Shown one piece after another: positions 36,562 through 48,571 of a DNA stretch of 64,000 nucleotides. Made by a program: the position numbers and the translations under genes. How positions within the stretch are numbered: the stretch's first letter is position 1; every line of letters begins with the position of its first letter. The notes beneath the pieces were generated by a model that saw only the letters and a program-made list of their open reading frames with translations, searched no databases and was not told the origin of the DNA. Source of the stretch: Adineta vaga (lineage: Eukaryota; Rotifera); the NCBI GenBank assembly GCA_021613535.1, contig CP075493.1, positions 7,998,001 through 8,062,000 of the forward strand, read 5' to 3'.

Positions 36562-36929
36562 TTTATATAATGCTGAATGGCCGTTTGACGAGCAGGAGAA
36601 GCAGGAAATGTAGACATTCTCGTCGAAGTTTAGAAGACAAAGAAATCTAGAATAAAATTAATAATTATTCGATTTTGTAGATCAATTATCATCACTATTC
36701 CATATTATCAAAAATAATTCTTAGAATCTCGATATTTTCTGTAATATCAATCAAAAATGTCAGCAATAAGAAAAGAAGACTCGATTGAGATTTCTTAATT
36801 TAGAGATTATTTTGTCAAATACACAACAAAGTCACGGCAAATACAATAATAAAATAATAATAATACATCAAACGGAAACAAGTTTTGACTAGATAAATGA
36901 TAAATATTGATTAAATAATTGTGTTAAAA
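36562..36929. other. spacer between ISYNA1 and RPAIN
   Basis: A 368-nt same-strand spacer. An acceptor-like TTTTATTCTAG (minus, about 36650) lies about 90 nt before the RPAIN ATG. Nothing else seen. Confidence 0.5.
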
Positions 36930-38862
36930 TTAAATCTGAAGTTTCATTGATTGAGGTAAACTTGTCTTATGTTCTAATAACATATCTGTATCCATTGCAA
37001 TTCCAGCACAAGCTGAAAGAATATTTGTTATACAACGATGTTGTTTAAAAAGTGCATTAATGACCGGTGTACCAGGTGGAACCAAGGGTGCCTTTAAAAG
37101 GTACGATAAAATCGATAGAACAGGTTCAAATGATTGATATTCATCCTGATCTTGTGTTTTATATGTAATACGAGTCATCAATTCAGTTAAAATGACTAGA
37201 TCAATGATTAAAGGTGATGCCAAAAGTGAATCTTCGCATGTATTATGAATTGCTATTGTACTAAGACCATTCATAAATATAGACGATATATATTCATCCA
37301 TCGCGCGTTTTGAATCTAGATATATATATATATATATATGAGTTTTTATTTTTATATTCAATACAATGAAATATATCTTCTTTACCTTTGACAAATGGAA
37401 CATATTTAATAACGACAACATGATCTGGATGTTCATTCGTTTTCTTATTATATAATAAATGATTTGCACCTACCATATCATCGACAACATTCGATTTACT
37501 AATTTCTTTCGAACGAAATTGTTGTGGTGCACTTAAATTTTTACCATCATTATTTCCTAAATGATTATAGGAAACAATAGATTGAAGTTTTAAACCAGCC
37601 GAAACAAGAAAATCAGCAAGAACTGATTTCATTTTTGTTTGTCCACTTTTAAAATCGTCACCACCAATAAAAATATTGTGTTTTTTAGCCAATTCAATAA
37701 TGCCTGGCACTAAAGTATTCTGTGGACTACCATTAATATATGGACAACCTTCTAAAATAGCAGCACAAGCGAAAATATTCGATGGACTTATTTCATCTTC
37801 ATTTCCAGCGATTGATTGAAGAATTTCTTCACTTGTTTGATTTAAACCTGAACGAACTGAAACAGATAACAAATGATTATGGAATGATGTCGAAAGATAA
37901 GTTATAGTCTTTACCATCAACATATCGTTCCGTATTCGCAGTCCATAGAATAATAACTTTTTCTAAATTATTATTTTTTTTAAATTCTCGAATATCATTT
38001 CGAATACGTTCTAAATCTTGTTGTTTAGTTCCTTTTGATATTAAATTATTCGCTCGATCTTCTTGATTAGCAGCAATAAAATCCGGATAATAAATTGATG
38101 GTAATGGTTTCAGTTTACTCATGGCTGATTTTAATTTTTCTTGTAATTCATAATCAAAAACACAAGCTCGTCTCATTGATTCATATAGATTCGCTTCATT
38201 GATATCCCATCCACCAATAACAATATCATTCGGATGTAACATAGGTAAAATTGTATTGAACGGAATATGAACTTCTTTACCTTCATTGTTACTTCCAATT
38301 CGAATGGTTGTCGATTGAGTTAATGAACCATAATAGTTTGGGTGTTGTTCACCCTCTTAAAAGTTTCGATTATTAATATGGTCTTTTTCGAATCGATGAT
38401 TGATTATTCTCTTACCTTTACGCATCCATGTCAAATTTTCTTGATTAGCAATAAGTGCACCTGTAAATGTTGAACCATTATTTCCTCCCCATCCAACAAG
38501 CATAACACCTGTACGTTGTATGTGTCGTTTTGTACGAAACACATATTGATATTTACGTGGAATAATTTCCACACGTTTTGTATTCTGATCAACGTGACAA
38601 TGATTCATTTCATAGACATATTTACTTTCAATATATTCATTCGAATACGTCGTATTTTGACTATTGACTTGAATCGAATAATCCGATGTCACACCTGAAT
38701 GATTAGAAAAGATGATAGATGAAAATAGGTTATAGATTTCTATTTACCATCGTGATCAGCAGGATTGACATGTTGATTATCCTCACTAAGACTATTAACT
38801 TCAACGATAGCTGCTGATTTCGAATCTTGTTTCGTCAATGGAATATGACCATTAGTAGCCAT
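36930..38862 (-). CDS. ISYNA1: myo-inositol-3-phosphate synthase
   Basis: Converts glucose 6-phosphate to 1D-myo-inositol 3-phosphate with bound NAD, the committed step of inositol synthesis. It acts in the cytosol. Six exons give about 545 aa (human 558). Conserved signatures: the NAD-binding [10 protein letters not shown] (about residue 90), [43 protein letters not shown] and the C-terminal [11 protein letters not shown] region. The intron near 37315-37385 carries a TA repeat. The ATG at 38862 lies 25 nt after an AG acceptor (38888-38889 as CT on plus), which is itself only 26 nt past the stop of the upstream DHHC gene. It is therefore very likely a downstream cistron of an operon. Confidence 0.97.
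37321..37339. repeat. (TA)n repeat inside ISYNA1 intron
   Basis: About nine TA dinucleotides within the last intron of the inositol synthase gene. Confidence 0.85.
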
Positions 38863-38915
38863 GATATTCTTTTTTTTCAAATCAATTCTAAAACAAAACA
38901 AATCTTAGTATTAAA
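38863..38915 (-). promoter_or_regulatory. candidate trans-splice acceptor between DHHC and ISYNA1
   Basis: Only 53 nt separate the DHHC stop and the ISYNA1 ATG. On the minus strand it carries a pyrimidine-rich TTTGTTTTGTTTTAG ending 26 nt after the stop. There is no room for a separate terminator and promoter, so spliced-leader addition is the simplest reading. Confidence 0.6.
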
Positions 38916-39669
38916 TCATTCGGAATAGAAGAAAGGAAAGATTAGATTCGATTTATTCGAACCAAATATCTGAGAAAATGTTTGTTTTTTTCGAACAATA
39001 TTCTTCTTTTCATCATATTGTGTTTGACCATTGAACGATCTTTTTAAAACTAGATAGAATAATCTGCTTATAAAAACAATATCAAAATACACAAGATAAT
39101 GATGAAAACCGATGAATGCTTGCCATCTCGTTTCAACAAATCCAATCAAATAACCAATATTGAAGAAAAGAATTCTCAAAATAGTCAAGAAATGAAATCC
39201 TCCCATCTCATTCCATAAATAATCACATACAAATGTATAACCAACAAAATGTGCACATAGAAGATGAAAAAGCATTAGAAGAAAATATCGTAGATTATGT
39301 TGACCAATACAAGTACCAACAAAAAAACAATGATGATCTTGTACGGGTATACAACGTCGACATAAATGACAATGATGTGATCGTTCTTGACGATAAGTTA
39401 AACAATATTGACAATATTGATCAGTTAATTTCTCTTGTTTAGAATATGAAATTGACAAAAATGTTGTTCGAATTAAATTAAAATAACCTTGAAAAAAGAA
39501 ATATAAAAAAAGTACATTAAATATCACATAGTTAACATCCGACAATTGTTTGCGTTCACGATATGCAGGAACGACAATAAAATAGATAAAATAAAGTGCA
39601 TAAAGTAGTCCGATATAAGCATAACACCATGTTATTCCTATTCAAAGAACGCAAGAGAAATATTTTCAT
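38916..39669 (-). CDS. DHHC palmitoyltransferase (ZDHHC24-like), 5' end out of frame
   Basis: An S-acyltransferase that palmitoylates cysteines on membrane-associated proteins. The zinc-binding CRD is complete: YCQYC, RSHHCHLCRRC, then the catalytic DHHC in VQDHHCFFVGTCIG, followed by NLRYF. Four hydrophobic segments flank it. The frame is open from about 39637 (GITWCYAYIGLLYALYF) to the stop at 38916, but it has no in-frame ATG. An ATG at 39669 sits directly after an AG acceptor and encodes MKIFLLRSLN in the other frame. A one-base shift between 39669 and about 39635 would join them. Closest in feel to ZDHHC24-type enzymes, but subfamily assignment is uncertain. It sits between DDX20 and ISYNA1 on the same strand. 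Confidence 0.85.
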
Positions 39670-39734
39670 CTAGAAGAATAAATCGTGGTTAGTTTTCACT
39701 CGTTTATATCCTTTGTATAGTCATTTCATAGAGA
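39670..39734 (-). promoter_or_regulatory. candidate trans-splice acceptor between DDX20 and DHHC
   Basis: The 65-nt intercistronic gap ends on the minus strand in TTTATTCTTCTAG directly against an ATG (39669). It also contains an ACTAAC branch-like motif. This fits spliced-leader addition to the DHHC mRNA. Confidence 0.5.
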
Positions 39735-41420
39735 TTATGTCGTTTTCACATTTATAGTTACTTGTTCAAGTGCACTACTTAACAAGTGAAATCGATGATG
39801 TTCATCAATTTCAAGCAGATTTAATTTATATTCATTTTGAATCGATTCTAATTGTTTATGTTCGTCACCATGTGAAACAATTGTCAATGAACAACCATAA
39901 GCACCAAAACGACCAGCACGACCAATACGATGTAAATATGTTTCATGATCATTCGGTAAATCCATTGAAATAACAAAATCAACATAATCTAAATCGATAC
40001 CACGTGAAGTTAAATCTGTTGTAACTAATATTTGACATTTATGTTTATACATATCACGCATAGCTTTTGTTCGACGATTTTGTGTCAATGAACTTGATGT
40101 ATAAGTTGTCTCATAACCTAATGTTTTTATTCGTTCACAAACAGCAGATGAACGCATACGTAGATTAGAAAAAATAACACATTGACGAAATTTCAATTGT
40201 GGTAATAAGCGTAATAGAAGTAAAACTTTCTGTTCAAATAGATGTGATTCTAACGGATGATATGGAATGATAATGTAAAATTGTTGAATACCAATTAAAC
40301 TTGGTGATTCAGAATCGACGATACGTACACATGTTACATCACGCATATATCGTTCAGAAAAACGTACAATATGTTCGGGATATGTCGCAGATGCTAGTAA
40401 AACTTGTTTATTCGATGGCATATAAGAAAATATCGAATTTATTTGTTCCTAAATTGATATATAAAACATTCTCGTTTGACACAAAGATTTCTGAACGTTA
40501 GAAACATGATTTTTATTCAATCTTAGAATCTTTTTTAGTTTATATGTAACATTGAAAAGCTAATATCATTTGAGAAAATAGAAATAGTCCATATTCATAA
40601 TCGTTTGTTTCAAAGATCGTCCTAGATTTCAAATGCTTTCAATGAATTCAAGATGCTCATGAAATAAATACAACAATGTTTTCTAAACTATTTTCAATTG
40701 AAACGCACGAATATAAAGCGTTTAAAGTCTATGGTTAAAAGAGTTTTTAATTATTTAAAACGTATTTTTTCCACGGAAGACTATTCAGAGTATGTAAACA
40801 AGTTGTTTTCAATACTTGTAGTTTGTCTTTCATCGTAAACTGTCATTTCATTGAAAGAAAACTTTATTCTCCTCTTTTCTTACTTGAAATTCTTTGCATA
40901 ATAAAACATCTGCTTCATCTAAAACAAGTAATCGAATTGTATCAGCTCGAAGGTATTTTAAACGAAGTAATTCTTCGATTCGTCCGGGTGTTCCAACAGC
41001 AATATGACATTTTCTCAAATGATTTTGATCATCTTTTAATGATGTTCCACCAATAAACGTATGTACAAGACATTCAGGTTGTTTTACTGTTTTAACGACT
41101 TGAACGATTTGTTGAGCTATTTCACGTGTTGGTGCAAGCATGATTACTTTCGTTGCTATCGTTGACAAATCTTCCTCGATAGGTTGAACAAATTCTAAAG
41201 CAGTTATACTAAAAACTAGAGTTTTACCAGTGCCAGATTTCGCTTGAATAAGAAGATCAACACCGAGTAATGCTAATGGTAAAGCTTGTAATTGAATTGG
41301 CGAGGGTTTACTAAAACCTGCTTTTTCCAAGGAACGAATTGTAAGTTCAGAAATGGCCAAATCGGCGAAAGTAACATTCTCGTCGGTTTTAACATCATTT
41401 GTTAAACCTCTTTCAGCCAT
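39735..41420 (-). CDS. DDX20: DEAD-box RNA helicase DDX20 (Gemin3), helicase core only
   Basis: An ATP-dependent RNA helicase of the SMN complex, which assembles spliceosomal snRNPs. Two exons (40884-41420, 39735-40448) give 416 aa. Motifs in order: the Q motif (FSKPSPIQLQALPLALLG), AKSGTGKT, APTREIA, IGGT, VGTPGRI, DEAD (VLDEADVLL), SAT, IFSN, TTDLTSRGID and HRIGRAGRFG. LIQAKSGTGKTLVFS and FIGGTSLKDDQNHLRKCHIAVG are close to human DDX20 rather than other DEAD-box families. Human DDX20 is about 824 aa. The long C-terminal region is absent, and the protein stops soon after the helicase core. An AG acceptor lies 4 nt before the ATG. The single intron is 435 nt. Confidence 0.93.
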
Positions 41421-42481
41421 TGAACTAGAAGAGAAAACAGAAAGCCTGAAAGAAAATGACTGTCACGGCACGGTACAACTACAGTTTCACGACAACCCTC
41501 TTCCTCTTTATTTTATTATATACATTTATTTAACAGAACAGGAAAAGGATTCTATTGGTGCATCATTTAGCCAGTACATAATGAAAAGAGACATAGAGAG
41601 AGAGAGAAACAGATGTCATAAGAGAACAGAACTTTATTTACAAAAAAATGACATACATATATAAGATAATTATTGAACAGGATAAATAGATCTAATCTGT
41701 AATACTATATTTTTTAATGATTTATCATCAAAATCTTGACACCATACAAATTCTTCTAGATAGATAGGAAGTAAAGATCTATACATTTCACCTTGCTTTT
41801 TTATTTACGCTTTACTCTCATCCAAGTATTTTCAATATGTTGTGTGTGCACACCAATTACTGGATCAACAAAAAGTCTAGAGTGATTAACTGAAGCAAAT
41901 GTACAATCGGGATTATTTCTCAATGAACCATATGCCTTCCACTCATCGAAATGAATTGTTGAACCTATAACATATCTACTGTTGTTGTTAATTGATGAAG
42001 CTTTTTTATAGTCAATTTAGCAATATTGTCAACATTTATATCATTAATATTCATGATATTTTTATATTTTCTTTAGACATTTGGAGAAAGATTATAACTT
42101 TATATATGGTTTCTTTATTGCGACAGATTTTGTTCATATTATAATTAGATAATCTTATTTCTTTTTGTTTTAATTAAAATAAACTACTATGGAAGTGCTA
42201 TGGCGTTGTGTGATCTCTTTCATTTCTTTACAAGAGAAACTGAAACCAGATTATTCACTTCTATTACTTAATATCATATTTATTGCGTTTGTTCCTTATG
42301 ATATCTGTTTCTCTCACTGTCTCTTTTCATTAAGTGTTGACTAAGTGATACATCAAACCAATAGCATTTTTTTCCTGTTGTGTTATCTTAAATGTATATA
42401 ACAAAGAGAGCAGTCGTTAAACTGTAGTTATATCAAATCATATAAGCAAATATAGCATAGCGTATCAAGAAAAGCAATGTC
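41421..42481. other. spacer holding a Merlin transposase relic
   Basis: A 1.06-kb spacer between the DDX20 start and the zinc-finger gene 3' end. Apart from the transposase fragment at 41801-41999 (listed separately) nothing was recognised. Confidence 0.6.
41801..41999 (-). mobile_element. degraded Merlin / ISXO2-like (IS1595) transposase fragment
   Basis: A minus-strand open stretch of about 66 codons matches the C-terminal half of DDE transposases of the IS1595/ISXO2-like family (Merlin in animals). It includes GSTIHFDEWKAYGSL (catalytic Asp region), then VNHSRLFVDP, GVHTQHIENTW (catalytic Glu region) and a terminal KRK stop. Upstream the frame hits a stop near 42010 and no N-terminal half or first Asp is found. 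The fragment is non-functional on its own. Terminal inverted repeats were not identified. Confidence 0.85.
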
Positions 42482-45400
42482 TTAGTCAATAACGATCACA
42501 TTATTGGCAGAAGATGATTTCGATTCCGAAGATGTAATTGCATTGTTATTTCGATCAACTTGTGGAAATGTCGGTCGAGTCTTTATTTGTTGAGATGATT
42601 TTGTTACAACAGAATTCATTGTTTGTAAATCTAAATCAAGAGAAAATATTCAAGTGTTTCTTTCGAAATTTCTTGGGTTTCAAGCGTGCAACACAATTAT
42701 CGAAACCTAATTGGCAAAGTTTTCTCGTCGATTCTTACTTGTCGATTCCTTTGTGTTATTAGTACTTTTTTTGGTTGATTTAGTAGTCGATTGTCTACGT
42801 GGTACTAAATAGGAAAAAAAGTAAATTTCTTCATTCTAGTGAATATTGTATTAACTTTTTAAGAATCGTTGTGTATTATCAATGGGCATGATCAAGTTTT
42901 CAATATTTGTTCGTGTAAACGGTGAATCATCACTGGTTACTGACGAATGTAATAATGCGAAAACTGATTGATCATTTTTTGTCATTCCGACTGATGATAA
43001 AATAAAAGTATGTTGATTACTCCTTCGTAAATTATGTTCAGATGTATACTGTTCAATTTGTTTCACATTTATATCATGTTTATTAGTTAATTTTAACGCA
43101 CTCATTATCATACTGAAATTATCAGTTAATACTGTAGAATTGATTACATTATTAGGTAATGCACAGATCAGATCAAATGAATCCCTAGAAAGACTTCAAA
43201 CCAAATTTGAATATTCAACGGCAAAAGATAGAAACTTGAATACAAAGAATCGATCAAGAATATTTAACTCACTTGTTGTCTTCCATAGAAACAACATTGT
43301 TGACAACTGTTTTTAGACATCTTGCTACTTCTTCAATAATACTTGATGCAGTTAATTTAAGTTTAAACTTTCGTCGTTTCATTAATCCATGTGTATGACA
43401 CATTTGTCGAATCGTATGTTCTCGACAGATATTGTATTCTAATGTCAATGCATGAAGACATGGAGGATGTCGAATTGAAAAACAACGTCGATGTTTCATA
43501 AGAACATATGCTGGCGTTTGTCTTTCTTTATTTAATAAACGTTTTGTGACAGTTGCTAATGATGATGATGGTTTAAAAATTTTATTATTTTTTTCCGATA
43601 AAATAACAATATCCTCGTCATCGTCTTTCTGTTGTTTAACAGTTTTTCTTTTTGGTCCTCTTCGTTTAGGTTTATTAACTTGTGGTGTTGTCGGATTTTG
43701 TTCATTGGTTGCACTTACTGGTGATGGTAACCGTGATGGCGGCACCAGTACCGGTGATGGCGGTGACGGTACTGGTGCTGTTGATGTGTCCATGCATAGT
43801 GCCAATGATCCATCTGCACAACGAGTAAGATAAAGTAAGTCGACATCTTTGGGATCAATATCGTTATGGTAAAGATTAAGTTGATGCATTTCATGAACAT
43901 GTAGATATAGACTATGATGTGTATAAGTATAAAATGAGCAATGAGGACAGAAGAACATATGAGTAAAAATATGTTGAAGGATTATTGTACTAAATAGTAA
44001 GCGGAAAAAGAAAGAAATTCTTTGCTAAATAAATGATCAATGAACTGACCTTGAAGTACTTTTGAATTTACAAATATTACATCGATAACATTTGGAATCG
44101 TAAAATGCCGATAAGATGCCAGTACCATTGAGTGGTTCACGACGAATTTCTAGTTTAGCTGTGTGATTCAAGATTGAAACAGGAGATGGTGGCCGAAACC
44201 GCGCTTGAAAGACGGATTCTGTTTGATAATGAGCTGATAATTGAAGTGGTGACTGTACTGATGGTGGTGTTGGTGGCGGTGGCGGTGGTGGTGACTAATA
44301 TAAATATATTTTCGTTATTAAAAGTACTTTTCTTTAATTCGACTGTGTTCTTTTTCTCTAATGAATTATAAATTTTCTTTATTCTATAAATATTTTTTCC
44401 CAATTCATATGATTTACAGTTGAATTCATTAGTTCAAAAGTAAACCGATATATATGAATTTTGAATATTATTTTATAGACACTTAGAAAGTTCAAACATA
44501 GAACATATTCTAAGCGCTAAGATGTTTACATGATAAATCTATTAAATGCTAGTTGTGATTAATTAATTTCATAATTATTGAGATATGATTATACAATTGT
44601 CAAAATTCTTGGTAGCTTATATTTTATCTATCGTGAAATGTTGATATTACTCTTCGAAAGAAAATTATCTGATTGATTTAACTTGAATTTTGTACTCGCG
44701 GTATGTTCGTTTCATCCGAAGCAAAGCAAATATCACGTGAAGGATGTATATACCTTTTAGTCCGTCTATGTAACGATTGATTCGCCTGACTGATTCATAA
44801 TAAAATAGTCAAGGATCAAACAAATCGCATCATCATCATAAACAATCATACAATTTTCGTAATTGTAGATAGAATTTTGAAAAAAATGTAAATTTTCGAC
44901 TTACTGAATGTGAATAGGGTATTCGAGTAGATTTTCCTGGTTGAACACGTTGTGCCATAGGACGCATAATTGATGATGTCGGTGTAGGTAGTGGTAATGA
45001 TAATGGTGACGGTGATGAATTCGAATGGAATGGTGTACTTTTAAATTTTCTCGGAGATGAATGCATATATGTATCATTTTGATGCATCATTGGAACTGAA
45101 TCGCAATGATCTAAATGATGCTTTGTTACGTTCATAATAGTAGGTGGTGATCGTGGTGGGAATGATGCTCGTGAATGTGTATGAATAGAATTTGAATATA
45201 TTCTTGAAGATGTTTCAGGTTTGCTGGCCCAATCGAATGCTAGAAATGAATGAGATTCAGGTTCTCGATGATAGTATTCATTTGGATGAAATATTCCTGA
45301 GACAGGTTCGTAATTGACTGCATTGTATGTAGTTGGTAGTTGATGATAGTTATTATATCTTTGTCTTTTTGACCAATCGACTAATGATGGATTAATATGA

Positions 45401-45552
45401 ACATTTGCACTGGAAAATCTTCGTTTTTTACGTGTATAATGATCATCATACATTGGTGGTATCGAGTTTATGTGTGACATTTGTGGTTCAGGTTCAGTAT
45501 CATCATCTTCCTCTGCTAAATAAAGTATGGGTGGTGAATACGAAGATTCCAT
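42482..45552 (-). CDS. C2H2 zinc-finger protein, probable transcription factor
   Basis: Six exons (44905-45552, 44050-44294, 43273-43989, 42856-43184, 42739-42804, 42482-42630) sum exactly to 718 codons (717 aa). The N-terminal region is Pro/Ser/His-rich with a KKRR motif, then a run of seven prolines. Two adjacent C2H2 fingers follow, the first spanning a splice junction: YRCNICKFKSTSS to HIFTH and FFCPHCSFYTYTHHS to HEMH. Next come a basic KPKRRGPKRK nuclear-localisation-like motif and a Ser/Thr/Lys-rich tail ending NNVIVID. The orthologue is not recognised. The first intron (44295-44904) is about 610 nt. It is divergently transcribed from the Myb gene. Confidence 0.8.
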
Positions 45553-46513
45553 AATGAATATAAGGCGTAGGTACTTCGTACGTACGTTCTTTCTTGTGAA
45601 TGTGTGTGTGTAGACAAGACAAGTGAAATAACAAGCAAAACTAAAACCAATGAAAACTTTATTTTATGAGCGCTACTAACGTGTTTTAATTTCTACAACT
45701 TGTAGCGGTAGAAAACAAATTATTTGATTGGTTGACGGAAAAAAACATACTTCAAACGACAAGACGTTTGTTTATATTTTTATGTTCGTAAAAGCCTATT
45801 GCAATTTGCAACTTTAATGATGAATAGGAACAAATTTTCATATTTTGAATATAAATGATCCACATGATTCATTTTTTCATACATATATTACTGTTTAAAT
45901 AACTTGCATAAATTTTCATTCAACTTCAATGTAAAATTAAAAAACTAATTGAAAAACAAACAGGAATCAAAAATATATTTAGGATAGATGTCTTTCATGT
46001 GATATCTTTCTGATGACCAGCACTAAAAAATTATTAGATTAGATACGTTCGAAAAAGTCGTCAAATTGCTACTTCGCATCAAATATGTCATGAATATTTT
46101 TCATTTTAAGCCGCTTATGAATTTTTGCATATATAGTTCATTGAATGAATTCAATTATTCACGCAGCAGATGTTTCTCTTATTTTCGCAAGAGTAACCTG
46201 TCGTTCTTTTTCGCTCAGCAGGAATGTAAAGTTTCCTTTTTCTTCGCACATTTATTTAGCACGTCTATTCTTCTCGTCACACACTTCAATATTCGATTGT
46301 TAGCGTTGTATTCCTTCTGATTTCGTTTCCTCTTTTCTTTTCCACCCAATGTACACGAGCGCGCGCGCGTCTTTCCTATCGAATTTTCTTCGAGTGAACA
46401 TAGCAGGCGAGAAAAGAAGAGAAAAAGAACGAACGACCGACCGGACGAGCGAACGTTCATTGTTCTCTTTCGCCAACGTACAAATTGACTAGCATTGGGA
46501 CATTTGATTTGGA
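45553..46513. other. bidirectional promoter region
   Basis: A 961-nt spacer between the divergent zinc-finger and Myb genes. It contains a GC-rich patch with a GCGCGCGC run (46361-46369), unusual in this AT-rich window, about 150 nt before the Myb ATG. No gene seen. Confidence 0.55.
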
Positions 46514-48571
46514 ATGATCACGAAACGGTAAGAAATTTAATTGATATTTTTAGGATTTTTGAGGAAACGAAATCAATGTTTTTCCTTAGACAAAGTTGCA
46601 GTCGAAGTAGTTTTACTGACGACGAACTCGATTGCAATGAAAATTTACCAATTATCCGAAAAATTTCAACATTTAGGAAAAAATCCTATAAAAAATGGAC
46701 AAAAGAAGAGGTAGAAAGGGAGTCATTATTTTTCTTTGCTTTAACTCTTTTATATAATAGGATGAGCGTCTGCGAGAATTTATTCACTCTGATGATGATT
46801 TTATTGATTGGTCGAATATATCGAAATATGTGGGCAATGGTCGTACGGATGCTCAATGTCAACATCGTTGGGAACGATTTCTTGACCCTTCGATAACAAA
46901 AGGACCGTGGACGGATGAAGAAGATAGAAAAGTAATCGAACTCGTACGTGATTATGGTGCAAGACATTGGAGTTTAATTGCAAAAGAATTAAAAGGACGT
47001 GTTGGAAAACAATGCCGTGAAAGGTTTGTATTGTAAAACTTATTATTCCATTCTTTTTTTTAACGATTCTGTTCTTTCTCCAGATGGCATAATCACCTCA
47101 ATCCATTGATTAATAAAAATCCTTGGACTAATGAAGAAAACCTTCGATTATTTATCTTACACCAACATCTAGGAAATAAATGGGCTGAAATCGCCAAACA
47201 TTTCAATGGAAGATCAGATAATTCAATAAAAAATCATTGGAATTCTTCAATGAAAAAGAAGTATTATTTAGAAGTGGAAAATCTGAAAAAACAAGGCCTC
47301 GATTGGACAGCATTGTAAGAGAAATCTATTCAAATATGAAAATTTTATTTTTTTCAAACAATAGAATTCCATCTGATTTTCCATGGCCAAAACTTGATCA
47401 AATAATTTCAGCTAACGCGAATCAACCATCTCGAATTCCACTAGGTACAATAACAAATCGCTCATCACAAATACATTCTACAAATACGAAAATGCTTACC
47501 ACAGAAAATATACTACCATCACTAGCTACAATTAAAACAGAAGATCAATCACCCATTGTGAACAGTAATACTGATCATCAGTATCAGATCTTTTCAACTG
47601 GAAATGATTATGATGCTGCAGTAACACAGAATACATCAACAATCTATTCTAATCTATTGCAGGTAAATTCATATTGATATTTTTTCAAATAATCCGTCTC
47701 TTCTTTCGTCGATAATTCTCTACTGTATTAATTTGATTCTATAGCCTCCATCTTCTTGTCAAACTTCAACTGATTTTCTATTACATCCATCATCACAAGA
47801 TCTCGAACATTTATTTTACTATACATCTCCATCACCGATTAAACAATTACCAATGCTTTCATCTTCTGCTAATTATACATCTTCATCAAGTCAACATTCA
47901 CAATCTGATGAATATCATCAACATCAACATCAACTACTATTTCATTCTCAATCATCGATTGATTATTATTCATTACATTCATCGTCGAAATCGTCATCAT
48001 TACCCGTATTTACTTGTTCATCAATATCAGCAGATACAAATTTTTTGACCACTGATGATGCATATGTTATAAAATATAATGAAAATATCATTGTTTCACC
48101 AACGAATGCATCTAGTGTTTCATCTCCTTCGAAATATCATATCCTTAATACACCAGAACGGGTATGATGATTGACTAATAGTACGTATTTGAATTGAACT
48201 TCTCTTCATTCTTTAGCCACATTTAATTTGTCTTACGCCAAGTCCAAAACGAGATTGTTTCAAGTAAACTAACATTCATCAATTATTTCTAATCAATCAA
48301 ATTTTCTTCTAGTGAATATCTTCCTGATTCACTTATGTGTGAGAGTTCTTCATCCATAAGTTTAAATAAATATGATCTACCCAAAATTGTACAAGAAAAA
48401 ACTGGCGTAAGAGACAAGAATATTTTCTCTGATAATCTTCATATCTTTCTCCTATCTCTTTAGTACAATCCAACATATACAGAAATCTTACTTGGACAAA
48501 CACGTGATCAACGTTTTGTAACTGAACAAGCTCGTCGTTATCTTTCCTGTTCATCATTGAATAATTCTTAG
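46514..48571 (+). CDS. three-repeat Myb transcription factor (animal c-Myb/B-Myb type)
   Basis: Nine exons sum exactly to 531 codons (530 aa). The first exon is only 14 nt (46514-46527, ATG ATC ACG AAA CG). Three tandem Myb repeats fill about residues 38-195. R1 is KKWTKEE to QHRWERFLDP. R2 is KGPWTDEEDRKVIELV to CRERWHNHLNP. R3 is KNPWTNEENLRLF to NHWNSSMKKK. Each keeps the regularly spaced tryptophans, with the usual aromatic at the first R3 position region. The R2-R3 sequence is close to vertebrate MYB proteins. The rest is Ser/Gln-rich with several short C-terminal exons. These include PHLICLTPSPKRDCF, a likely TPSP phosphosite, and FVTEQARRYL near the end. A DNA-binding cell-cycle or differentiation regulator. 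Confidence 0.95.

Noticed and set aside
39233-39442. Asp/Asn-rich plus-strand frame over the DHHC gene
   Set aside because: Antisense of the zinc-binding DHHC exon. The minus-strand motif is unmistakable.
43546-43833. Gly/Asp-rich plus-strand frame
   Set aside because: Antisense shadow of the Pro/Ser-rich zinc-finger exon.
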